This document shows positions 9,675 through 18,027 of a stretch of DNA of 37,364 bases, piece by piece. The notes under the pieces are model-generated. The model did no database searches, was not told where the DNA came from, and saw nothing but the letters and a program-made list of their open reading frames with translations. The translations under genes and the position numbers were made by a program. Position 1 is the first letter of the stretch; each line of letters opens with the position of its first letter. Where the stretch lies: positions 65,927 to 103,290 of the forward strand of contig NZ_AOIB01000038.1 of NCBI RefSeq assembly GCF_000337675.1, given 5' to 3'. Source of the DNA: Natronococcus amylolyticus DSM 10524 (lineage in GTDB: Archaea; Halobacteriota; Halobacteria; Halobacteriales; Natrialbaceae).

Positions 9675-10829
9675 CTACTGGCTGTCGACTTCCGACTCCT
9701 CGCCCGGCGTCTCTTCCTCGTCTCGCGGCACGTCGATGCTGTCCGGGCTCTGGCCCATGTCCTCGCCCTCCTGGATCGCCTGGGCCTCCTTTTCCATCTC
9801 CTCGACGTCCATCTCGAGCTCCTCGTCGATCTCGCCGAGGATCTTGCTGATGTCGTCGAGGCCAATCAGTTCGCGAGTTTCGTCGTCGAAGTCGAGGCTC
9901 TCGAGCTGGCGGTCCTGTTGCTGGACGTCGCTGCCCGAGAGGTGCTTGCCGTAGCGTCCGACCATCGACGTGAGCTCCTGGGGCATGACGAAGGTGGTCG
10001 ATTCGCTCTGACCGATGTTTTCGAGGGCGTCCATTCCCTTGTCGATGACCGCACGCTCGCCCATCGATTCGGCGGATTTCGCCCGCAGGACCGTCGAAAT
10101 CGAGTCACCCTGCGCCTCGAGAATCTGGCTTTGCTTCTCACCCTGGGCGCGGATGATGTTCGACTGCTTCTCCCCTTCGGCCTTCTCGACGGCGCTGCGG
10201 CGTTCACCCTGTGCCTCGAGGATCATCGCGCGCCGTTTCCGTTCGGCGGAGGTCTGCTGTTCCATCGCGCCCTTGACGTCCGGCGAGGGAGTGACCTCCC
10301 GGACCTCGACGCTCTCGACGCGGATGCCCCACTCGTCGGTGGGTTCGTCAAGCTCCTGGCGGATCCGCTCGTTGATCATCTCCCGGCGGCTGAGCGTGTC
10401 GTCGAGCTCCATGTCGCCCAGGACCGCACGGAGGGTCGTCTGGGCGAGATTCGAGACGGCGTTCTTGTACTCGTCGACCTCGAGGAACGCCCGTTTGGCA
10501 TCCATTACGCGGATGTAAACGACGGCGTCCGCGGTGACGGGCGAGTTGTCCCGCGTGATCGCTTCCTGGGTCGGCACGTCGATCGTCTGGGTCCGCATAT
10601 CGAACGTGTAGACCCGCGAGACGAACGGCGGAACGATGTTCAGCCCCGGCTGGAGCAGCTTTCGGTACTCCCCGAAGACCGTCAGTGCACCCCGGTTGTA
10701 GGCATCGACGATCTCGACCATCTGCCAGACCGTGATCGCAGCGACCGCGAGCACGAGCGCTCCGATAAACAGCATCGGATCGATCCCCGGATCCTCGAGT
10801 TGGAGGACTGTCGCCACCAGTTCGTTCAT
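9675..10829 (-). CDS. SPFH/band 7 membrane protein (stomatin/prohibitin family)
   Basis: The 384-residue protein has one N-terminal membrane helix (about residues 19-42), then an SPFH domain with QPGLNIVPPFV and TQTIDVPTQEAITRDN. A long Ala/Glu/Gln coiled coil with repeated AQGEKQS-like units (about 195-255) and a very acidic C-terminal tail follow. SPFH proteins form large membrane-bound rings or scaffolds and often regulate proteases or membrane order. The usual partner NfeD is not next to it here. A TATA-like TTATTCG lies about 25-30 bp before the ATG. The levansucrase gene follows 64 bp downstream on the same strand. Confidence 0.9.
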   Translation of the reverse strand: MNELVATVLQLEDPGIDPMLFIGALVLAVAAITVWQMVEIVDAYNRGALTVFGEYRKLLQPGLNIVPPFVSRVYTFDMRTQTIDVPTQEAITRDNSPVTADAVVYIRVMDAKRAFLEVDEYKNAVSNLAQTTLRAVLGDMELDDTLSRREMINERIRQELDEPTDEWGIRVESVEVREVTPSPDVKGAMEQQTSAERKRRAMILEAQGERRSAVEKAEGEKQSNIIRAQGEKQSQILEAQGDSISTVLRAKSAESMGERAVIDKGMDALENIGQSESTTFVMPQELTSMVGRYGKHLSGSDVQQQDRQLESLDFDDETRELIGLDDISKILGEIDEELEMDVEEMEKEAQAIQEGEDMGQSPDSIDVPRDEEETPGEESEVDSQ

Positions 10830-11081
10830 ACTCGAATCAGGGGTTCCGTTCGAATAACTCTTCGTTCAGGAATATGTGAGAGAGTAGCACTTTCCGGTCG
10901 AGATTGCCGGTATCGTCCGGATTCCACCGACGGCTCCGAGCCACGAATCGGCGGATCACCTCTCGGTAGCCGTCCCGATCACCCGCAGGATGGTCACTCG
11001 AGCTCGACTCGACCAGTGGTCGACCCGGCGCCTTGGGAAGCAGGCACAACCCTTTCGGGTAGCGCTACCGTTGCTGGACGC

Positions 11082-11501
11082 ATGAACGAACGGTTGCTGG
11101 TTCCGATCGACGACTCGGATCCTGCTCGAGCGGCGCTCGAGGAGGCGACGGAACTGTTTGATCCCAAAGAGATCGTCCTGTTGCACGTTCTCGAGCTGGA
11201 CGAGGTCACCTACGGCGCGGCCGGCGCCGCGGCGGAAGGCATTCGGGAGGAACGCGAGGAGGAAGCCCGGGAGCTGTTCGACGACGCGCGGCGAACGCTC
11301 GGCGATGACGTCTCCGTCGAGACGGTGCTCGAGACGGGCGACCCGTCGTCGGTGATCGTCAACGTCGCCGAGGCCAAAGCCGTCGATCACATCGTCATGG
11401 GGAGCCACGGTCGGTCGGGGCTCTCCGGAATCCTGGTCGGCAGCGTCGCCGAGAACGTCATCGGGAACTCACCGGTCTCGGTGACGATCTCGCGGCCGTA
11501 G
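11082..11501 (+). CDS. UspA-family universal stress protein
   Basis: The single-domain protein of 139 residues starts MNERLLVPIDDSDPA and carries the UspA ATP-binding motif near the C-terminus, GSHGRSGLSGILVGSVAENV. ATP-binding Usp proteins act as stress-responsive regulators or chaperones, and haloarchaea have many copies. The frame continues upstream into antisense sequence of the SPFH gene, but the domain boundary fixes the start at the ATG at 11082. A T-rich tract after the stop may end transcription. It converges on the narK-like gene. Confidence 0.92.
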   Translation: MNERLLVPIDDSDPARAALEEATELFDPKEIVLLHVLELDEVTYGAAGAAAEGIREEREEEARELFDDARRTLGDDVSVETVLETGDPSSVIVNVAEAKAVDHIVMGSHGRSGLSGILVGSVAENVIGNSPVSVTISRP

Positions 11502-11506
11502 CGTCC

Positions 11507-11516
11507 TCCTTTTTCG
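11507..11516 (+). terminator. T-rich transcription stop after the UspA gene
   Basis: CTCCTTTTT follows the stop codon by a few bases. Archaeal RNA polymerase stops at oligo-T tracts, and the next gene is convergent, so termination is expected here. Confidence 0.35.
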
Positions 11517-11596
11517 AACTCGTGTAGCGCCCGTTCGTTGTCGAAACCGCTCGAGCGAGTGCTACCCTCGGCGTAGTCGAAACGGACGGTCGTCAG

Positions 11597-12934
11597 TTAG
11601 TGCATCGCCGATTCGTCGATCTCCTCGGCGGGTTCGGGGCCGAAGAACTTCAGCAGGATCGAGACGCCGACGCAGATCGAACTCAGCGTCACGATCACGA
11701 TGAACCCCCACGCGTAGCCGATCTCGCCGTAAATGTCCACGAACACGCCGAGGATCGGTAGCACGAGGAGGGTTCCGGCGCCGCCGATTCCCCCGATCCA
11801 GCCGGAGGCGCCGCCGACGGCGTCGGGGACGTACTTCGGAACGAGTTCGAACACCGCCGCGTTCGCGACGCCCATCCCCGTGCCGAGCACCATCATTCCG
11901 ACGAAGGCAGGGATCACGGCCTGGGAGACGGTGGCGATACCGGCGCCGATCACCATCACGGCGAAGCTGACGGCGGCGACGTTCTCGCCGCCGAACCGGT
12001 CGCTCAGGCTGCCGCCGGGAATTCTGACCAGCGAGCCGTAGACGACGAAGACGCCCGCGAACAGCCCCGCCATCGCGAGGCTCATTCCGTGGAAGAGGTT
12101 CCAGTAGGTCGGGTACCACGTCGTCAGCGCGGTGAAACCGCCCCCGTAGGAGACGGTGTAGAGGAAGACGAGCACCCAGGTCCAGCGGTTCGTCGAGGAC
12201 TCCTTCAGCGAGTCCCAAGTGCCGCCGCCAGGGAAGACCTCCTGGCCCATATCTTCGGCGACGCTCTGTGCTCGGTCGCTGTCGAGTCCCTTGTCGAGGA
12301 GCTGGAAGTAGTACGGGTTGGCGCCATAGACGAAGTACAGCGCGGTCGCGGCGAGCATGAAGACGAGCCAGCTCGAGTATGCGAGCGCCAGTCCCGCGAC
12401 CCCGATGAGGAAGGGAATCACCGAGTTGATGATCCCCGGTCCGATGTTCCCGGCGCCGCCGAAGACGCCCATCGCGAACCCCTGTTTATCCTCGGGGAAC
12501 CAGTAGGAGGTCTGGGCGATACCGACCGAGAACGTCGCGCTGCCGGCGCCCGCCAGGATCCCGAAGACGAGCAGCGGGACGTACAGATGGGAGCCGAAGT
12601 TGTCGGGGTAGAACAGGAACAGCGTCGCGACCAGGCCGACGAACCCGACGAGCGTCATTCCCATGAGGATGAGAATGGGCTTTCGCGCGCCGATGTCGTC
12701 GACCCAGGCGCCGAACGGCACCCGGAGGAGCACCTTGCTGATGTGAGGTGAAGACAGCAACAGTCCCAGCAGCGCTCCGGAGATCCCGAGCGCCTCCTGG
12801 AAGGTCGGGCCCGCCACGCCGTAGAAGGCGATCGTCGTGAGACCGGCGAAAAACGACAGCGTTGCCATAATCAGCCCCCGTCTGGGGTTCCCCGTAAGAT
12901 CGTACTCGTCACTGTGGTCCGCGTCCTGAGCCAT
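11597..12934 (-). CDS. narK: NarK-family nitrate/nitrite transporter (MFS)
   Basis: The roughly 445-residue, 12-helix major facilitator protein has both nitrate-signature-like glycine motifs, GGAGNIGPG (about 159-167) and WIGGIGGAG (about 379-387). It also has the paired arginines in LLRVPFG and LVRIPGG that bind the anion in characterised NarK proteins. It would import nitrate or exchange nitrate and nitrite. The start at 12934 (MAQDADHS) is preferred over a TTG 12 bp upstream. No nitrate or nitrite reductase gene is nearby, so the pathway must be completed elsewhere. It is divergent from hisC, and the 204-bp spacer holds AT-rich inverted repeats. Confidence 0.85.
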   Translation of the reverse strand: MAQDADHSDEYDLTGNPRRGLIMATLSFFAGLTTIAFYGVAGPTFQEALGISGALLGLLLSSPHISKVLLRVPFGAWVDDIGARKPILILMGMTLVGFVGLVATLFLFYPDNFGSHLYVPLLVFGILAGAGSATFSVGIAQTSYWFPEDKQGFAMGVFGGAGNIGPGIINSVIPFLIGVAGLALAYSSWLVFMLAATALYFVYGANPYYFQLLDKGLDSDRAQSVAEDMGQEVFPGGGTWDSLKESSTNRWTWVLVFLYTVSYGGGFTALTTWYPTYWNLFHGMSLAMAGLFAGVFVVYGSLVRIPGGSLSDRFGGENVAAVSFAVMVIGAGIATVSQAVIPAFVGMMVLGTGMGVANAAVFELVPKYVPDAVGGASGWIGGIGGAGTLLVLPILGVFVDIYGEIGYAWGFIVIVTLSSICVGVSILLKFFGPEPAEEIDESAMH

Positions 12935-12946
12935 ATGCGTACACAA

Positions 12947-12968
12947 AATTGTCTGTATTGGAACAATT
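12947..12968. promoter_or_regulatory. inverted repeat in the narK-like promoter
   Basis: AATTGT (12947-12952) and ACAATT (12963-12968) form a perfect inverted repeat with a 10-bp spacer, 13-34 bp before the narK-like start codon. The position overlaps the expected transcription start and TATA region, so it suits a repressor or activator site. Confidence 0.4.
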
Positions 12969-13051
12969 CTCTGCCTTCACGACAAAGCACTCTTAGTGGG
13001 GGTAGGGGCTCTAAGAATTGTAGTCGGGGTATTGAGCCGTCCAAATTTATC

Positions 13052-13061
13052 TACTCGAGTA
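13052..13061. promoter_or_regulatory. 10-bp perfect palindrome in the narK-hisC divergent spacer
   Basis: TACTCGAGTA lies in an AT-rich stretch (13044-13070) about 120 bp from the narK-like start and 78 bp from the hisC start. It may be a binding site for either divergent gene. CTCGAG itself is very common in this genome, so only the flanking TA pairs add weight. Confidence 0.25.
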
Positions 13062-13105
13062 TAATTTTCAGTTGGTTCTGGTGCGGCCGACGAGAGCAGG
13101 TGAGC

Positions 13106-13117
13106 ACCCTTAAGAGC
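13106..13117 (+). promoter_or_regulatory. TATA-like box of hisC
   Basis: CCCTTAAGAGC stands about 27 bp before the hisC ATG, which fits a leaderless haloarchaeal promoter for the hisC operon. Confidence 0.4.
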
Positions 13118-13138
13118 CGCCGGAAACAGGGTTCGCGT

Positions 13139-14266
13139 ATGCAACCGCGCGACCTGTCCGAACACGTCGCCTACGAGGCGGGGCGAGGCATCGAGGAGGT
13201 CGCCCGCGAACTCGGGCGCGACCCCTCGGAGTTCATCAAGCTCGCCTCGAACGAGAACCCGCACGGCCCCTCCCCCGCGGCCGCGGACGCCATCCGGGAG
13301 GCCGCCGGGAGCGTGAGCTCCTACCCCAAATCCACGCACACCGATCTCGCCGACGCGGTCGCCGACCGCTGGTCGGTCGACCCCGCGCAGGTCTGGCTCG
13401 CAAACGGCGGCGACGGCGCGATCGACTACCTCTCCCGGGCGATTCTCGAGCCGGGCGACGACGTCCTCGTCCCCTCGCCGGGCTTCGCCTACTACGGGAT
13501 GAGCGCGCGCTTTCACCACGGCGGGGTTCGAGAGTACACCCTCGAGCGCGAGGCCGACTTCGCACAGACCCCCGAGACGGTGCTCTCGGCGTACGACGGC
13601 GAGCGGATCGTCTACCTCACGAGCCCGCACAATCCCTCGGGGTCGACGATCGAACTGGCGGCCGTCGAGGTGATCGCCGAGGAGACCGGCGAGGACACCC
13701 TCGTCGTCGTCGACGAGGCCTACGGCGAGTTCGCCGACGTCGACAGCGCCGTTTCCCTGCTCGAGGGCCGGAACGGGTTCGAGGCCCGCGACGACGTCGC
13801 CGTCCTGCGGACGTTCTCGAAGGCCTACGGCCTCGCGGGCGTCCGACTCGGGTACGCGATCGTTCCCGACGAGTGGGCCGACGCCTACGCCCGGGTGAAC
13901 ACCCCCTTCGCGGCCAGCGAGATCGCCTGCCGTGCAGGGCTGGCGGCGATCGACGACGACGAGCACGTCGAGCGAACCGTCGCGACGGCCCGGGACTCCC
14001 GCGAGTACATGCGCGAACGGCTCGGCGCCCGTGTCTGGCCCAGCGAGGGCAACTTCGCGCTCGCGGCGGTCGGCGACGCGACGGCCGTCGCCGAGGCGAC
14101 CCAGGAGCGAGGCGTCATCGTCCGGGACTGCTCGAGCTTCGGCCTGCCGGGCTGTATCCGGATCACCTGTGGCACCGAACGCGAAACCGAACGCGCCGTC
14201 GAGACGGTAAACGCCGTCCTCGAGGAGCTGGAACTCGAGCGAGAGCCGGAGGTGACCGACACGTGA
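13139..14266 (+). CDS. hisC: histidinol-phosphate aminotransferase
   Basis: The 375-residue class I/II PLP aminotransferase has the HisC pattern: KLASNENPHGPSP near the N-terminus, TSPHNPSG around 161-168, VDEAYGEF around 191-198 and TFSKAYGLAGVRLGY with the PLP lysine K228. It converts imidazole-acetol phosphate to histidinol phosphate in histidine synthesis. A CTTAAG-containing TATA-like box sits about 27 bp before the ATG at 13139, so the transcript is probably leaderless. The stop overlaps the GTG start of the next gene by 4 bp, giving a tight three-gene operon. Confidence 0.93.
   Translation: MQPRDLSEHVAYEAGRGIEEVARELGRDPSEFIKLASNENPHGPSPAAADAIREAAGSVSSYPKSTHTDLADAVADRWSVDPAQVWLANGGDGAIDYLSRAILEPGDDVLVPSPGFAYYGMSARFHHGGVREYTLEREADFAQTPETVLSAYDGERIVYLTSPHNPSGSTIELAAVEVIAEETGEDTLVVVDEAYGEFADVDSAVSLLEGRNGFEARDDVAVLRTFSKAYGLAGVRLGYAIVPDEWADAYARVNTPFAASEIACRAGLAAIDDDEHVERTVATARDSREYMRERLGARVWPSEGNFALAAVGDATAVAEATQERGVIVRDCSSFGLPGCIRITCGTERETERAVETVNAVLEELELEREPEVTDT
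14248..14255 (+). promoter_or_regulatory. strong Shine-Dalgarno for the AK6-like gene
   Basis: GGAGGTGA, a full match to the anti-Shine-Dalgarno end of archaeal 16S rRNA, lies inside the end of hisC with 7 bases to the GTG at 14263. It decides that GTG is the start. Confidence 0.75.
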
Positions 14267-14808
14267 GGATCGCCGTCACCGGAACCCCGGGAACGGGGAA
14301 GACCACCGTGACGGAACTGCTCGAGGATCGGCTCGCGGACGGCGAGTCGCCGATCGAGGACGACGCCCTCGAGGTGGTCCACCTCAACGAGGTCCTCGAG
14401 GAGGAAGAACTCTACACGGCGATCGATCCCGACCGCGAGAGCAAGATCGCCGATCTCGACGCGCTGGCAGAGCGTCTCGCGAACTACGAACACGCGGTGA
14501 TCGAGTCACACCTGGCACACCACTTCGAGGCGGATCGTGTCGTCGTTCTGCGCTGCGAGCCCGCACAGCTCGAGCAGCGCTTGCTCGAGCGCGGCGAGCG
14601 CGAGGCCAAGGCCGGGGAAAATGCCGAGAGCGAGGCCCTGGACGTCGTCCTCGCGGAGGCCGTCGAGGAACACGGCCTCGAGTCGGTCTACGAGATCGAC
14701 ACCACGGATCGCGACCCCGAGGCGGTTGCGAGCGAACTCGAGGCCGTCGTCGCGGGCGACCGTGAGCCGAGCGCCGGCGAGGTCGACTTCGTGGGGTATC
14801 TGGAATGA
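14263..14808 (+). CDS. AK6/Fap7-like adenylate kinase family protein
   Basis: The 181-residue P-loop protein begins with the Walker A motif TGTPGTGKTT (residues 6-15), followed by a short NMP-binding-like region and RCEPAQLEQRLLERG, typical of the archaeal AK6 (Fap7/hCINAP) group. Family members have adenylate kinase/ATPase activity and assist small ribosomal subunit maturation with uS11 (known for yeast and archaeal homologues). The GTG start is supported by the Shine-Dalgarno sequence at 14248-14255. The start overlaps the hisC stop by 4 bp, and its own stop overlaps the next ATG by 4 bp. Confidence 0.85.
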   Translation: MRIAVTGTPGTGKTTVTELLEDRLADGESPIEDDALEVVHLNEVLEEEELYTAIDPDRESKIADLDALAERLANYEHAVIESHLAHHFEADRVVVLRCEPAQLEQRLLERGEREAKAGENAESEALDVVLAEAVEEHGLESVYEIDTTDRDPEAVASELEAVVAGDREPSAGEVDFVGYLE

Positions 14809-15416
14809 CGCTGGATCAGCTCCGTCCGTACGTCTCCGGAATTCTGGACCCGTTCGTCGAGGGGTTCGACCGGCTGGGGATGACGCCCAACGGCGTCAGT
14901 CTGCTGGCGTTCGGGATGGCGGTGCTGGCGGCGCTCGCCTTCACGCTCGGCGGGCGGGTGGCGCCGATCTGGTTCGTCGCGGCCGCGATACTGGTCTTTC
15001 TGAACGGCTGGCTCGACGTCATCGACGGGGCGCTCGCCCGCGAGCAGAACGTCGCCTCCGCGGGCGGGGACCTGCTCGACCACGTCATCGACCGCTACGC
15101 CGACATCGTCATCATCGGCGGACTCGCAGCCGGCGTCGAGAGCTACTTTCTGGGCTTTCTGGCAGTGACGGGCGTCGTGATGACCTCGTACCTGGGTACG
15201 CAGGCCCAGGCAGTGGGACTCGACCGAGTCTACGGCGGGCTCATCGGCCGCGCGGACCGGCTGGTGATCATCGGCCTCGTCGGCTTTCTCGCCTACCCGA
15301 TCTCCGGCGTCTACGGCGGGCTAACGCTGATCGGCTGGCTGCTGGTCTTCCTCGCGGTCGTCGGCCACATCACCGCGCTCCAGCGCTTTTACTACGCCTG
15401 GATCGCCCTCGAGTAA
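14805..15416 (+). CDS. CDP-alcohol phosphatidyltransferase family membrane protein
   Basis: The 203-residue membrane protein has the full CDP-alcohol phosphotransferase signature DGxxAR...G...D...D: D71, D74-G75, A78-R79, G88, D92 and D96. It should attach a polar head group to a CDP-activated archaeal lipid, or make an inositol- or glycerol-phosphate product. The exact alcohol acceptor cannot be read from the sequence. About six membrane helices are visible. It is the last gene of the hisC operon, with its ATG overlapping the previous stop (ATGA). Confidence 0.88.
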   Translation: MTLDQLRPYVSGILDPFVEGFDRLGMTPNGVSLLAFGMAVLAALAFTLGGRVAPIWFVAAAILVFLNGWLDVIDGALAREQNVASAGGDLLDHVIDRYADIVIIGGLAAGVESYFLGFLAVTGVVMTSYLGTQAQAVGLDRVYGGLIGRADRLVIIGLVGFLAYPISGVYGGLTLIGWLLVFLAVVGHITALQRFYYAWIALE

Positions 15417-15494
15417 CCGTCCCTCTCGGCGCCGACTCCGGGGGACTGGGACCGCGCCGCATGGTTTATGACGTCCCGCGATATAGGTTCGGTC

Positions 15495-16037
15495 ATGGTT
15501 CAATGCGAGATGTGTGGCACCGAGACGTCGTCTCCGAAGACGATCAAGGTCGAGGGTGCGAAGCTGGACGTGTGTTCGAACTGTACGGAGTTCGGGACGG
15601 AGGTGAAACAGCCCAGTAGCTCGAGCTCCTCCACGAAGTACTCGACCAGTTCGAGCTCTTCGAGTTCGTCCTCGAGCTCCGGCGGTGCCGCGAGCGGCGG
15701 CTCGACGTCCTCGAGTTCCGGCGGCTCGCGCCGCCAGGACATGTTCGACGACATGGACGAGCTGGCGACCGACTACGACGATCTGGTTCGGAACGCTCGC
15801 GAGAGCAAGGGGCTCAGCCAGTCGGATCTCGCGAACGAACTCAACGAGAAGGCGAGTCTCATCCGCAAGATCGAACGCGGCGACACGCTCCCCAGCGACC
15901 GCGTGCAGTCGAAACTCGAGAGCCACCTCGGAATCGACCTGAACGCCGAGGGCGGCTCGGCCGAGGACTCGGAGTGGTCGGGCGGCTCGGCCTCTGGCAG
16001 CTACACCCTCGGCGACGTCGTCAAGCGCAAGGACTAG
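15495..16037 (+). CDS. multiprotein bridging factor MBF1-like transcription factor
   Basis: The 180-residue protein has a zinc ribbon at the N-terminus (C4, C7, C27, C30), a 40-residue linker that is mostly serine (residues 41-80), and a Cro/C1-type helix-turn-helix ([17 protein letters not shown], about 103-119, then [13 protein letters not shown]). The tail (GDVVKRKD) is typical of MBF1. MBF1 bridges basal factors and activators in eukaryotes; archaeal homologues bind ribosomes or modulate stress genes. The start at 15495 is set by the Cys-rich [13 protein letters not shown]-like TTTATG lies about 30 bp upstream. Confidence 0.9.
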   Translation: MVQCEMCGTETSSPKTIKVEGAKLDVCSNCTEFGTEVKQPSSSSSSTKYSTSSSSSSSSSSSGGAASGGSTSSSSGGSRRQDMFDDMDELATDYDDLVRNARESKGLSQSDLANELNEKASLIRKIERGDTLPSDRVQSKLESHLGIDLNAEGGSAEDSEWSGGSASGSYTLGDVVKRKD

Positions 16038-16086
16038 CCGGGACCGACTCGCAAGCTATTTCTCTCCGGCGACGGCCGTCTCTGGT

Positions 16087-16731
16087 ATGTTCGTTCTCGT
16101 CAACCTCAAGACCTACCCGTGCGATCCGATCGAGGTCGCGGAGGCCGTCAGCGACGTCGACGACCGGACCGACGCCCGACTGGCCGTCGCACCCCAGGCC
16201 GCCCACCTCGAGCGCGTCGCCGAGACGGGCGTCGAGACCTGGGCCCAGCACGTCGATCCGATCGATCACGGCAGCAACACCGGCCACACGCTCGCCGAGT
16301 CGGTCGCCGACGCGGGCGCCGACGGCACGCTGATCAACCACTCCGAGCAGCGCCTGAAGCTGGCCGATATCGACGGCTCGGTTCGTGCGGCCGAACGTGC
16401 CGACCTCGAGACGGTCGTCTGTGCGAACAACCCGGCCCAGATCGGCGCCGCGGCGGCGCTCGGTCCCGACGCCGTCGCCGTCGAGCCCCCGGAACTCATC
16501 GGCACCGGCACCCCCGTCAGCCAGGCTGACCCCGACGTCGTCGAGGACGCCGTCGACGCCGCCTCGAACGTCGATTCGGCGGTTTCCGTGCTCTGTGGCG
16601 CGGGCATCAGCACCGGCGACGACGTCGTCGCCGCGGGCGGCCTCGGCGCCGAGGGCGTCCTGCTGGCAAGCGGTGTCGCGAAGGCCGACGACCCGGCCGC
16701 GGCGCTCGAGGACCTCGTCGAGCCGCTGTAG
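16087..16731 (+). CDS. tpiA: triosephosphate isomerase
   Basis: The 214-residue archaeal-type TIM barrel has NLKTY (N6, K8), INHSEQR with the catalytic H85, and [11 protein letters not shown] with the catalytic E133. It interconverts dihydroxyacetone phosphate and glyceraldehyde 3-phosphate in glycolysis and gluconeogenesis. The length matches the short archaeal form. It could also serve fructose breakdown from the GH32/GH68 products, but that is only a pathway-level link. Confidence 0.95.
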   Translation: MFVLVNLKTYPCDPIEVAEAVSDVDDRTDARLAVAPQAAHLERVAETGVETWAQHVDPIDHGSNTGHTLAESVADAGADGTLINHSEQRLKLADIDGSVRAAERADLETVVCANNPAQIGAAAALGPDAVAVEPPELIGTGTPVSQADPDVVEDAVDAASNVDSAVSVLCGAGISTGDDVVAAGGLGAEGVLLASGVAKADDPAAALEDLVEPL

Positions 16732-16771
16732 CGGGTAATCGTTTTTAGGGACACCGGCCCAACTCGGAGGT

Positions 16772-17164
16772 ATGTCACCGGACCACGCCGTCGATGTCGC
16801 GCTCGAGAACCGGCTGATGAGCAACGGGATCTACGTCACCGACGTCTCCTGGCCCGACGGCGGCGGTGGCGAGGCGCCCGCCGACGGCGCGGCGATCGAC
16901 CTCGAGTACGAGACCGTCGCCGAGGCGCCGTTCGTGACGACCGACGAGGTGAGCTCCGTCGTCCGGATGTTGCTCTCGATCGCCGAGGAGCGCGACTGGA
17001 CGCCCGGTCGTCTCGAGGTCACCTCGCTGTCGACCGACGGCGAGTTGCGGGGGCACTGGCACGTCGAGGAGGAGTGGTTCGCGGGACTCAACGACGAGCT
17101 CTCGGAGGTAGAGTTCTCCCAGCGCGTGCTCGGGACGGTCACCGGGCCGCCCGAGGCCGAGTAA
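16772..17164 (+). CDS. conserved haloarchaeal protein of unknown function (130 aa)
   Basis: This soluble acidic protein of 130 residues has no recognised motif. It starts MSPDHAVDVALENRL and has a Gly-rich loop near residues 29-33. GHWHVEEEWF (about 94-103) is the most distinctive element. The codon bias and a TTTTTAG TATA-like box about 25 bp before the ATG support a real gene. GGAGGT directly touches the start codon, too close to act as a normal Shine-Dalgarno. The gene is co-directional with tpiA and the membrane protein downstream. Confidence 0.7.
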   Translation: MSPDHAVDVALENRLMSNGIYVTDVSWPDGGGGEAPADGAAIDLEYETVAEAPFVTTDEVSSVVRMLLSIAEERDWTPGRLEVTSLSTDGELRGHWHVEEEWFAGLNDELSEVEFSQRVLGTVTGPPEAE

Positions 17165-17228
17165 CCGCGTTCCGGCCCTGTGAGAACGAACCGAGACATC
17201 GATATGGACGCAGTCGCGAGAGTCGGGC

Positions 17229-17651
17229 ATGGACACACCGGCCCGCTCGTCCGCGTTCTCGATCGACCGGGAGGGGCTTGCGCTCGGCGCGGTCGATCTC
17301 GCCTTGCTCGCCGCGATCATCGTTGTCGGCCAGCTGAGCCACGGCGTCGACCCGATCGGGGAGCCGCTGGCCGCCCTCGAGACGGTCGTCCCCTTCGCCG
17401 TCGGCTGGCTCGCGATGGCTCCGCTGACCGGGCTGTACGCGCCCGGCGTCGCCACGTCGCTCGCTCGCACCGTCCGCCTGACGACGGTGGCCTGGGTCGC
17501 GGCTGCGAACGTCGGTCTGATCCTGCGGGCGTCGGCGCTGTTCGACGGCGGCGCGGTCTGGCCGTTCCCGCTCGTGATGACCGGGTTCGGTCTGCTCGCG
17601 CTCGTCGGCTGGCGCGGGGCCTACGCGGTCTACGCCCGCTCCCGTCGCTGA
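17229..17651 (+). CDS. DUF3054-like four-helix membrane protein
   Basis: The 140-residue protein has four predicted membrane helices (about residues 19-39, 52-69, 80-100 and 112-133), with a central loop GLYAPGVATSLARTVRL. The length and helix pattern fit the DUF3054 family of haloarchaea and actinobacteria, whose role is unknown. It follows the previous gene by 64 bp on the same strand. Confidence 0.75.
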   Translation: MDTPARSSAFSIDREGLALGAVDLALLAAIIVVGQLSHGVDPIGEPLAALETVVPFAVGWLAMAPLTGLYAPGVATSLARTVRLTTVAWVAAANVGLILRASALFDGGAVWPFPLVMTGFGLLALVGWRGAYAVYARSRR

Positions 17652-18027
17652 CTGCACCGAAACGGTTCCGCCCGACGACTCCGAACGCTGACCCTCCACC
17701 GAGCCTCTCAGAAACCGAACAGGATGTTTTCTTGCTGATACGCTCAGCAGATAATGTAATTATCGATCGTGTTCTTTCCCGCGTTCGACGATTAACGGGC
17801 GCAAAACGCCTCTATCGGGCTATTTTTTGGGTTTCAGCCGATAGATAGTCGGCGCGCTATGGGGGATAGCTCGCTTCAAACCGATGGTTTCGCTCCCTGT
17901 CATATCGACATGAATTTCCCATAAGTTATGCAAATCGCTCCTCGCTAATACGAGTTAGAAATAGGTCCAGTATCAGCTAATTATGGGAAACACTTATACC
18001 ACTATTCCGCATAGTATAGAATACATT
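17652..18027. other. 376-bp AT-richer intergenic region with hairpins and a long-range inverted repeat
   Basis: No coding frame of good composition is present. The stretch is much richer in A/T than its surroundings. It holds GGCG-CAAAA-CGCC followed by a T6 run (about 17800-17829), which resembles a terminator for the upstream gene; GCCGA-TAGATAG-TCGGC (about 17839-17855); a perfect 10-bp inverted repeat (17915-17924 with 17981-17990); and TTATACC about 30 bp before the next ATG. A small untranslated RNA is possible but not shown. Confidence 0.5.
17915..17990. repeat. perfect 10-bp inverted repeat with 56-bp spacer
   Basis: TTTCCCATAA (17915-17924) is the exact reverse complement of TTATGGGAAA (17981-17990). 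The pair lies 38-113 bp before the small membrane protein gene. It may be two operator sites that allow DNA looping, or the ends of a lost element. Confidence 0.5.

Noticed and set aside
10837..11049. 70-codon minus-strand frame between the SPFH and UspA genes
   Set aside because: It covers the likely SPFH promoter, has weak composition and no recognised motif.
9645..11501. 618-codon plus-strand frame running into the UspA gene
   Set aside because: Only the last 139 codons are a known domain. The first part is antisense to the SPFH gene and has shadow composition, so the gene was started at 11082.
13052..13061. TACTCGAGTA as a TrmB-type regulator site
   Set aside because: The TrmB motif has a spacer between its half-sites; here the halves touch, and CTCGAG is common throughout this genome.
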